Shown here: positions 55,386 to 64,000 of the stretch, piece after piece
How positions within the stretch are numbered: the first letter of the stretch is position 1
How the letters are laid out: each line of letters begins with the position of its first letter
Source: Agrypnia vestita
Taxonomy: Eukaryota; Arthropoda; Insecta; Trichoptera; Phryganeidae
NCBI GenBank assembly: GCA_016648135.1
Contig: JADDOH010011108.1
Coordinates: forward strand, 16,431-80,430
Length of the DNA stretch: 64,000 nt
Reading direction: 5' to 3'
The notes under the pieces: generated by a model
Seen by the model: the letters and a program-made list of their open reading frames with translations, nothing else
Database searches by the model: none
What the model was told of the DNA's origin: nothing
Position numbers and translations under genes: made by a program

Positions 55386-55797
55386 TGTAGGATTCGTAGA
55401 TTCCAGACAAATTTCCTCGAGTATCGACAGGTATTTTATTTTTATCTCAGAAAAAAGTGAATATTCCGCCTTAGCTTTTATTCAAATGCAAATATTCCTC
55501 GTGGGTTAGAAAGGGGGAATATATTTTGATGCAATTTCAATGCACTTTCTCATTCAGGTAAAACGCCACACTGACGCGGTGATGGGCAATATCAACGTAG
55601 AACTATTTACTTTTCTCCTCCTCCTCCAATAGGAAAGCTCGCTGAGAAGACAACGGGGATGACATCTACATCCCAGCTAATGGATCGCTCTAATTATATT
55701 ACCTGCCCGCCCGTCACTGTAACTGATTATCGAATCATTAGTTCGGTTTGCATTACCGCTAACGCTGTTTATCCGCCACATGTGCTTTGAATACACC
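55386..55797. other. Noncoding
   Basis: Nothing recognised. Confidence 0.4.
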
Positions 55798-55801
55798 GTT
55801 A

Positions 55802-56431
55802 GGCCGGCCGCACTTTGGATACGAATTATTACGTACGTAGGTATTCGTACGATTATTTTCGTACGTACGGAGCGCGCGCATTGCTTTTCGCATTTCTCCA
55901 ATAACGTTCGTGCCAAATGAATAATCTGTATCTTCTGGAAAACTCTATTATGGCAGACTTAAATAATGACAAATTTCATGACTATCTGTCTAATAGATTC
56001 ACAAATGCTGGGGAGAATCGAAGTGCAACGAGAGCTCATAATATCGGAGAAATATTAAAAAGTTTTTTTGTTCGAAGTACATAATTATACCTCACCTTCA
56101 TTAAACCAAATTATTTAACTTACCTACAGGTATTTTTTAGTTCTTTAGAGATTCTCCGCCATGATCGTTGGATCACTTTGGTCCCACAAACATTTGTGGT
56201 CATGTGTCAAATTGACAAAATTTACAATATCCGTCGTACGAAATCGTAAAAATTTCCGAACAAATCCGGATCGTGTCGGACGTCGTATCTATAAGTGCGT
56301 AAACGCACTACTAAATCGTGTACAGTGTGCTATGTTTAGTACTACTTCGAAGGTCAGGAACGTACTTGCGTATTCTTACGTATACGTACTACTCAATTTC
56401 ATACGAAAACGCATCCAGTGTGCGGCCGGCG
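55802..56431. mobile_element. MITE with TTA duplication, 630 bp
   Basis: The ends GGCCGGCCGCACTTTGGATA and (reverse complement) CGCCGGCCGCACACTGGATG are inverted repeats flanked by TTA (55799-55801 and 56432-56434), as for PIF/Harbinger-like elements. The arms are full of ACGTACG words. No ORF. Confidence 0.65.
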
Positions 56432-56434
56432 TTA

Positions 56435-56849
56435 ACGTGTTAAGTTCAATGCCGAAAAATTTCAACGGCATCCATTTTGCCATCGAGAAAAGATGGCGGT
56501 AGTTTTGGCGCCAATACAAAGTGGAAAAGATGAAAAAATCTTTCTTCTCCAGCGGCCTCGTGGAACTCTGCTGTCTATGATCGCAGTGGTGCCGTCCATC
56601 CCTTATTTTGATTTGACAATTAGATGCGCCGGGTGATTTTATTCCTTTATTAAATCCTTTTCTTTTTCCAGGTTCTAATTTTATTTTCATATTTGTTATA
56701 TACATGTTAACCCAACTCTCTCAATGTTTTATATTTTATTTTTATTTTATTTTTTAACATACAACAGGTCATTGATTACCCTAATAGATGCTCATGTAGT
56801 GACACGAGAGTACAAGTTTGAGTATTTTGTGAACATTTGAATATGATAA
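56435..56849. other. Noncoding
   Basis: Nothing recognised. Confidence 0.4.
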
Positions 56850-56851
56850 TA

Positions 56852-57993
56852 TTAGGTCCTTACATATGAAATTGGCGTTTAGCCGTACTGGCAAATTTGA
56901 TCTCAAATATCTTCTCTTTGGTTAGGAATTCCAAATCCAAATTTATACAGCTATTTACTCATGTATTTGTGATTTGAAAATTATAATTCATTTGTTTTTT
57001 CCTCAATTGTTTTTTTCTTTGCGTCACTCAGCTTACAAAATGAAAAACTTGAAATATCGCGTTATTTACGAGTACGAGTTCCACCGTGGCGCCAGTGCTG
57101 CAGATTATCGTTATCGAAGGATTATCGAAGGATTAATGATGTGTATGGCGACGGTGCCGCAAAAGAAAACACAGTGCGTTTTTGGTTCCAACATTTTCAT
57201 TCTGGAGATTTCGACCTGCAGAACAAGTCCCGTGGACGGCCGGAGACCAAAGTTGATAATGAAGAATTGAAGGCTATTGTGGAAGCGGATCCATCGCAAA
57301 CCACATCCGAGTTAGCTGTAGGCTGCGGTGTTAGTGATAAAATTGTTTTAATCCACTTGAAGCAAATTAGTGAGGTGAAAAAGCTTGAAAGGTGGGTACC
57401 TCACGAATTGAGTGAAGCAAATCAACAAACGCGCGTTGACTGCTGCGTTGCATTACTCAACCGGCACAATAATGAAGGGATTTTAAATCGAATCATTACC
57501 TGTGATGAAAAGTGGATCCTGTACGATAATCGGAAGCGCTCATCGCAATGGCTGAACCCTGCCGAACCAGCCAAACCATGCCCCAAGCGAAAATTGACTC
57601 CAAAAAAGTTACTTGTTCATGATGACGCTAGACCACACACTGCACAACAGACGGCTACCAAATTAGAGGAGCTTCAGTTGTAATGTCTAAGACATCCACC
57701 GTACTCTCCGGACCTTGCCCCAACAGATTACCATTTTTTTCGAAATTTGGATAACTTCTTGCAAAGGAAAAAATTCAACTCCGATGGGGCAGTCCAAACC
57801 GCCTTCAAAGATTTTATTGATTCCCGTCCGAATGGTATTTTTAGTAAAGGGATCGATGAACTACCTATGAGATGGCAAAAGTGCATAGACAGCAATGGTA
57901 CATACTTTGATTAAATAAATATATTATAATTAAAAAAAAATCGGCTTTATGTTCCTCCCATACTAAACGCCAATTTCATATGTAAGGACCTAA
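56852..57993 (+). mobile_element. Mariner (cecropia-like) with 31-bp perfect terminal repeats, dead copy
   Basis: TTAGGTCCTTACATATGAAA begins a 31-bp terminal repeat matched exactly at the right end. TA flanks both sides (56850-56851 and 57994-57995). Length is 1142 bp against about 1.28 kb for intact relatives. The gene is broken three ways: an 11-bp tandem duplication (57113-57123/57124-57134) shifts frame, about 50 codons are missing after KKLLV near 57616, and a stop replaces a sense codon at 57681-57683. Confidence 0.93.
57040..57914 (+). pseudogene. Mariner transposase pseudogene
   Basis: It reads MKNLKYRVIYEYEFHRGASA, frameshift, YGDGAAKENTVRFWFQHFHS, an HTH region, WVPHELSE, then ITCDEKWILYDN (first catalytic Asp), HDDARPHTAQQ (second), stop, YSPDLAPTDYHFF (third) and MRWQKCID to the end. 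All three DDD residues are still visible, but the spacer with the SVWW-type block is deleted. The ends remain usable only if a transposase is supplied in trans. Confidence 0.9.
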
Positions 57994-57995
57994 TA

Positions 57996-58690
57996 TATAA
58001 TACACTTAGTAGACTTTTTACGGTTAATTAATAATTAATAATGAAAAATAATACATGACAAAATATATAAATATAAAAATATCGCAGATCAATAAGTAGT
58101 TCAATATTTTTTTACATACAATTGTTTTACATAAATATACATCGCAAATAAATAATTTTTTTAAATAAATAAATAAACAAATCAATAAGTTTTTACGTAG
58201 TACACAATTAATGATAAAAATAAATTGATTAATAATAAAAGGTGTCATAAAGATAAATAAATTTTTAACAGTATTGAGTATAATAATATAAAGACTAGAT
58301 TAACAGGTTTACGGCGAGTGCACGGGTTCCAAGGTCAACATCGCGTGTCTATGACTGTATTATGTATGTGTATATGTCTGTGCATCTCATCATGACGTGT
58401 GCACATGCATATACACTTTTAAATTTGTTGGAATTGATGTCACACATAGGTATATATCAATATCTTTATATTCTTGCACAATGTTTCTGACTTACTGTGT
58501 TTTATCATTATTTTTTTTTTTTCCATTACAATCTACTGTTCTTTTCTTTGTATTTTTATATTTTCGCTATTGCATTGTTCAATGTCTTCTACCAATGACC
58601 TGTATTTATACATGTATCTTTACTACGCTTATTTAATTGTTCTTACTTATCTTTATTGCCTTTGTTACATAATTGTGTACATTTTTCTAA
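57996..58690. other. AT-rich noncoding
   Basis: Nothing recognised. Confidence 0.4.
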
Positions 58691-58694
58691 ATAA

Positions 58695-58935
58695 AGACGC
58701 TTGGACAGTGAAGGGTTTGGGCGACCGGCTCTCCAGGTCGCAGGGGTGCGTGTTGCCCTGCCTGCGACTTGGCGAGGAGGCTGCGTTTATCATTAAAATA
58801 ATGCCAACTAGGCAGCGAACATGCTAGGCCGATATGGACGCTCTGCGCATAGCACGGCCCAGGGAGTATGGTGGGTCCCCTTCACTATCCATCCCTTAAC
58901 ATCCCGTTGTGGCCTACCCTTCTGGGCCGACCATC
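58695..58935 (+). repeat. Unclassified repeat, copy 1
   Basis: It has ATCATTAAAATAATGCCAAC, GGCCGATATGGA and a hairpin GTCGCAGG...CCTGCGAC. A related arrangement (TTAGCATTAAAATGCCAATG, GACAGATATCGGAGC) lies at 59715-59930 on the same strand. Confidence 0.45.
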
Positions 58936-59084
58936 CCCCAGCAGCCTCTTGCAGGTCTGCCTTGAAATATCCGCCTATCTACGTCTTGGTCTTCTTCTCG
59001 ATCTTGAGTCTGTTGGCTTGTGATGAGGACTTTGTGCATATTAAGGGACACATCTACTTCTATACCTATAAAACTCAATGTCTG

Positions 59085-59640
59085 TCTGTCTGTCTGTCTG
59101 TTCTCTATACAAATCCACACCGTCTGTCCGATCAGACTCAAAATTTGGAAACTTATTCTTTAGGACTCTGTGAGTAACTAAGGCGATATTTCCTCCCTTT
59201 TTCATACCCCTTCCCCTCCAAATCTGTACCTTTTGACCGATCGGACTCAAAAATTGGAAACTTATTCTTTTGGACTCAGCGGGTAACATAAGTGATATTC
59301 CCCCATTATTTTACCCCTTCCCCTACCCCTGACATATTTTCGATGCAAATCTGTACCGTTTGACCGATCGGACTCAACATTTGGAAACTTATCTTTAGGA
59401 CTCGGCGGGAAACATAGGCGATAACTCCCCCTTATTCCCCTCCCCCTGACATATTTTAGATGCAAATCTGTACCTTTCGGCCGATCGGATCTCAAAATTT
59501 GGAAACTTATTCGTTAGGACTCGGCGGGTAACATATGCGACATTTCCCTTCTATTCCTCTAACCCTTCCCCTCCGCTTATATATTTTCGATGCAAATCTA
59601 TACCATTCGAATCGAACATTTGTTTACCCTCACAAGTTTA
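59085..59640 (+). repeat. GATCGG-type tandem repeat array, ~120-bp period
   Basis: It starts with a CTGT microsatellite. (G)TACCxTTTGACCGATCGGA then CTCAAAATTTGGAAACTTAT recurs about 59125, 59225, 59352 and 59473, with GGACTCGGCGGGTAACATA between. Copies differ at many sites. Related units lie reversed inside 25420-25715. Confidence 0.7.
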
Positions 59641-59714
59641 TTTTAAATTTAATCCTTAACCCGGGTAAGGACAGCTAGTTTACTATATATTCCGCTTACT
59701 ACAGCCTTCTTTCT

Positions 59715-59930
59715 TTCACCTTATCGGGATGAAGAACTGTCGGGATAATGGGGGAAAATTTTGGATGGCAGCCGTGCAGCCTAGCTTTGCTTTTCAAGGC
59801 TGGGTTTTTAGCATTAAAATGCCAATGTAGGACAGATATCGGAGCTTTTGCTTATAAAGCGGTCCTGAGTAAGCGGTGGGACTGCCTTTACTGACGGGAT
59901 GGATGAAGATCTAGGAAAAACTTGATCCTT
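59715..59930 (+). repeat. Unclassified repeat, copy 2
   Basis: Diverged relative of 58695-58935, on the other side of the tandem array. Confidence 0.4.
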
Positions 59931-60039
59931 TCTGCAAATAGTTTCATTTTAATTTTGTTTTCTCGATAGTATTTATTTATTATTCATCTCCCATGTATTT
60001 TTTATTATTTTGTTTATGTCTATACTTTGATTTTTAGTT

Positions 60040-60125
60040 TTTAGTATAAGTTGTTTTCTGATGATGGGACCATTGGCCAAGAAACATTTGGTATTTCAAC
60101 AAATAAGTGTTTTATACAAAGTAGA
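60040..60125 (+). repeat. Decayed PLE terminal repeat with hammerhead-like fold
   Basis: CTGATGA and GAAAC cores are present around TGGGACCATTGGCCAA, but stem II pairs only partly and stem I is lost. TTTTATACAAAGTA links it to 26690-26770. Confidence 0.4.
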
Positions 60126-61636
60126 TTCTTATTAATTATACTCGTTTATTAAACTGTTTAATAAAAATTTTTTTTTTTGTCTCAAAATGGCCTTTAATTA
60201 AAGATTTGATAAATAATCCATCTGATATTACAAGGCACGTAACCGCCGAGCAGTGATTTCCACATTTAAATTTCAATCAAAGAAATGTTGGCTCACAAAA
60301 AACTCGGACAGTGAAGACGTTGACTGTCTAAAGCTCCTATCGACAGGTATGCGAGTCGAGTGTAAATAATATCGAATTATCTTCGGATTAACTCGCGTTA
60401 AAAGTGATATCATTTCATTCCGAAAGCATCGTTCGAGGAAACCATTATGTTTACAGCTTTTTAAGCAATGTTTTCGCTTGTAAAGCTAATTGTTAGCTAT
60501 GCTTTTGTAACCGTAAAACAGTATGAACGGAACTCCATGATTTCGTGTTACGGTTCTTATTTTTGTGGAGTACTTTTGTCAATTAAGACAAAAGCAAGAA
60601 AATAAGATATTAGTAAAGTATTGTGTAATGTAGGTTTTACGGTATTGCAGGAAATTGTAAATATTACAGTAGGTAAATATATCGCGTTGAATCTAAATTG
60701 AGGATTTTTAACCTTTTGATTATGTTTATTTTTTAATCTCATCGACACTATCCTGCATAAATTCTTGTTTTCTTGTGTTACTCCACATTTTAATACTCTA
60801 TTCACTGTGTAGGTATTATCTACAAATTAAACAAATGTTAAAAATTCAATTCTGGTAGGTAAATTCATCTCCAGAAATTCTTATATAATATAAAAATTTA
60901 GAAGCGGTTTAAAGTAGGTACCCAAAGTTTTAAAGAACTTTTAAAAATCTCTATAGGTACATAATAGGCAGAGACGTACATTCCTGGAATATCATATGCA
61001 TGCAAGCATATAAAATAATAATATGTATATAGTAGGTACAGACAGGCCTATTTAAAGTTAAGATAAATAATAAGTATAATATTTATTTTCATTTATTTGT
61101 ATTTTTTAATTATAACCTAAATTTACATATTAGTTAAACAAAAAGATTTTTATAACATAATATCAACATATAATACATAATCATAAATAGAAAACATTTT
61201 TACATCTGGTTAACAAACATAACAAATTAAACAAGATTTTCAAATTTACATTTCACATGTTTTACACTGAACGAAAATTAGTGAGAGCATTTTTATTTAC
61301 TGGCAGTTCGTTGAACAAGTTAAAAAATGGTACAAAATATTTTATTTTATTTTATTAAACTAATGAAAGGCTGTGAGGATATATTCAAATCTCCAAGACC
61401 CTCCGTTTGATTAGCTTGAATGTACCTTCATATGTATTAATAAATAAATAAATATAACAGTTGAGTATCTCAAACATCATACTGTATATGAGTATATTTT
61501 AGGGTTTTGTAGTTGTGCTAAATTTATTTTGAATTTCTTCATCATATGTATGATTATATTCATAAAAATGAGTTTTTAATAAAAAATGTCATACTTGCAA
61601 TAATATTTTTATTAATGTAACCATAAGATATTTATA
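60126..61636. other. Noncoding with a LINE-tail scrap
   Basis: On the minus strand 61330-61250 reads PFFNLFNELPVNKNALTNFR, a short RT C-terminus relic. The rest has no feature; 60230-60530 looks unique. Confidence 0.4.
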
Positions 61637-62160
61637 CAGGGTGTACCAGAGCCAGCATCAGAAACATGGCAGGTAGATTCCTGACTATGTTATGAGTCCA
61701 AAATGTTCAAGCAACCATGACCTAATATCAATAGTTATGGAGATATGCGATATCAAAGTTTGCATTTTTTTTTTCAATATTTCTTACTTATTTTTTGAAA
61801 AAAGCTGAACTATTATTTCAGTAACTTATGTCGATTATGAACAATTCATTCGCTTTAATAAATGTCGAATAAAATGATAAAAACCTTGCAAAAATTGAAA
61901 GAAGTTAATTTTTACAAGGTTTTTATCATTTTATTTAAGTTGTAGTGAAGCAAAAGAATTTTTCGTAATTGATATAAGTTACTGTAATGATAGTTCAACT
62001 TTTTGGAAAAAATAAGACAGAAATATTTTTAAAAAATGCAAACTTTGATATTGCATATCTTCATAACTATTGATATTAGGTCATGGTTGCTTTAACATTT
62101 AAGACTCATAAAATAGTCAGGAATGTACCTGCCAAGTTTCTGCTGCTTATACATGGTTTA
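61637..62160. mobile_element. Giant-palindrome MITE, full copy 3 with different ends
   Basis: The core arms match 12088-12609 (GACCTAATATCAATAGTTAT, GTAACTTATGTCGATTATGA), but the ends start CAGGGTGTACCAGAGCCAGC instead of CAGGGTTATTTG. The right end is eroded. TATA precedes the left end. Confidence 0.75.
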
Positions 62161-63118
62161 TTGCAGCATTGAATCCCACCCCATACAATTATTGCGTAAT
62201 CGCGTGATGTACCTTTAATTTTTATGCGATTAGTTTCAATAACGTATCTACCTAAAATTTCTTCAAACGGTTTTTTAATATTCGGTTCCAGTTATGTATC
62301 CCGAGTATAGTACATGTAATAGTAATGTAGTAATGAGAATGTAAATGAATAGTAATTTGATTATTGCTTTTCCCCATATTGTTCTTTAACGAAAATACTC
62401 AGCGTGCAAACCGGTTAAAAAAAATCGAATTTGCCCATTCATATTATCACTCGCGTATTATTCCATCTATGAGATTGACTGAGTAATTAGCCCGTACGCG
62501 CATACAGCCCGCGTATAATATAATTTAATACTAGTCTCTTTCTTTAAATGTATAAACCGAAAATTCTGTCAGTTAAGCGATTGATCGTTAAGTTACGAGC
62601 TGATTAGCGCCGCAGGAAATTGGTCAGAAAACTTCTCACAAAAGAAGACGCTAATGACTATTATCCATTAATATTTGGCTTATTACTTACAACGGATTCC
62701 GATAGTGGTTTCGTCTGTACGCGAGCGGAGCGTTCTACGGACCAGATACAATAATAAGCTCTGCTATTACGAGGCACTACAATTAACTATTTTTAGGTTA
62801 TTTATTTTTGTTATTGAAGAAATCTTTATTTGAAAATTAACTTAAAATATGTTTTTTAGAGGTTTAAACTGCGTTTAAATTGACCACCATGTTGTGTCCC
62901 AAGTGTTGGGATCAGGTTATTTCGTAGCACCAAATGACAATGATTACCGGGAATGAACTTGAGGTAATTTCTCTTTTGTATTGAGACAGGAAATAATTTG
63001 AGAGTGAATGGGAATAAAAGGGATGCGCCATCCCGGCACGCCGCCCACTTAGAATTTAACCAGCACCAGAGTAATTACCAAATAAGCTATCTATTATTCT
63101 TCTTCTTAATATTTTATT
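62161..63118. other. Noncoding, partly unique
   Basis: GC-moderate blocks near 62440-62760 lack the window's repeats apart from GATCGTTAAGTTACGAGCTG, which echoes the intronic tandem unit at 2900-3760. No gene. Confidence 0.35.
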
Positions 63119-63420
63119 AGATCCTTAATCTGCATGGTCAGTCTTGGTCTTGTGATGAGGACGTCCAGCTCTATCTCCATCTATTTGCTGGTCTCCTTGG
63201 CGATCGGCACCCCTCTGGAGTCTCTGGGAAGTCTTGTCTGGTCCATACTCTCGACATTGTCCCTCCAGAAACGCCTTCTCTGCCTGCTCCATCGAACAAA
63301 GTCTTGTATGTCGCAGGTACTCTGTCTTTGAAGGTCTTAGGGTCTTTATCTCGGTAGTTCTGAGAAGGTGTTTTGTTTTCACCGTGTCCGCTTGTAACGA
63401 TATTGGCCTATTCAAATAGA
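63119..63420 (-). mobile_element. RTE-type LINE tail (relic)
   Basis: The minus strand reads VKTKHLLRTTEIKTLRPSKT and then, in shifted frames, CREYGPDKTSQRLQRGADRQ. The LRTTEIKTLR block is characteristic of RTE-like LINE C-termini. Confidence 0.55.
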
Positions 63421-64000
63421 CATTGCTGAAAAATTATACGAAAATATCTATCTGCTAAAGTTTATAATAAAGAGAAGCTTCACAAACCGTTAAATACTCT
63501 ATAATTAAATATTTGCCGGATAAGTAGGTGCGGACGAGCTTTATTATTTCTGCACGCGGGCGTGTAAAGCAGGCTTTATGTTCTTTTAGTTTGGCGAAGC
63601 GAGCCTATCAAAAGCGGTTGTCCGCGTAACGAATCTGGCCAATGAAACGCGTCCTTAGAGTTAGACTTTGACTTTTACACGCGAGTTGGAATCAAAGATG
63701 GCGCGAGATAGGGACTATTTTTAGGCGTTACAAATTAGAAAGCGGCACTTGAGTTTTCAGCTTGAAGGTCGGCGGAGGCTTTGTCGAGGAGAGTCCGAAG
63801 TAAGATAATTTGGCTGGATCGAGGAAAAAGCCAGAGGTTGATAATAATTCAAAGAGAATTGGAACAGTGAACAGATAAGCATTTCCAATGTTATTAATTC
63901 CTATTGCCTTTTGTGTGTATCATATTTGGAACCTTATATTACTAAGCGCTCATCAGATTTAATAATTCATAGTTTTGCGTGATAATCCAGCGGGCGTTCT
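63421..64000. other. GC-moderate unique-looking noncoding DNA
   Basis: No repeat or coding evidence. CGTGTAAA (about 63560) and TTTACACGCG (about 63674) are complementary. It may be regulatory or lead into a gene outside the window. Confidence 0.3.

Overview
The window is nuclear DNA from an insect. It is AT-rich, its coding exons are short, GC-rich islands, and it is packed with decayed transposons: tRNA-derived SINEs, several non-LTR clades, Penelope-like elements, hAT, a cecropia-type mariner, MITEs and LTR relics. The only complete protein gene is an atonal orthologue, which points to an insect. The order cannot be fixed from sequence alone.

Host genes. (1) A single-exon atonal-type bHLH proneural gene lies on the minus strand at 51692-52525 (277 aa). 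It has a TATA box about 270 bp upstream of the ATG and E-boxes in its promoter. The long flanks without genes fit a developmental regulator with dispersed enhancers. (2) Two phase-compatible exons of another minus-strand gene lie at 10201-10393 and 3776-3918, separated by a 6.3 kb intron full of repeats. The joined peptide has an SEYxxxYxWxEY motif and a basic PRRKKYPGLAYKT segment, tentatively MDM1-like. Its other exons are outside the window or unrecognised.

Layout. 0-12 kb: LINE tails, small MITEs, a TTAA-flanked element, two SINEs and the two exons. 12-24 kb: a giant-palindrome MITE, a Penelope-like element (PLE) flanked by inverted copies of its terminal repeat, a second PLE relic, LINE 3' ends, four copies of a ~0.5 kb repeat (family K) and a perfect 64-bp palindrome. 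24-36 kb: an element ended by arrays of short repeats, two more K copies, another PLE relic, and a hAT relic split by a second hAT-like element. 36-51 kb: LTR-like relics, LINE tails, PLE relics, a palindrome MITE and a second hAT relic. 51-53 kb: atonal and its promoter. 53-64 kb: SINE, MITE, mariner, tandem repeats, a palindrome MITE and LINE tails.

Most notable signal. Sequences meeting the hammerhead ribozyme core rule (CUGANGA ... stem II ... GAAA, with closing stems I and III) sit on the sense strand just downstream of PLE GIY-YIG coding remnants. Five copies are near-intact and others are decayed. In four of the five the tiny stem III is a self-complementary hexamer (ACCGGU or ACAUGU), which suggests cleavage as dimers. 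Hammerheads in Penelope terminal repeats are a known phenomenon; these copies, their inverted arrangement and their decay series are read here directly from sequence. None of the transposons in the window looks autonomous.
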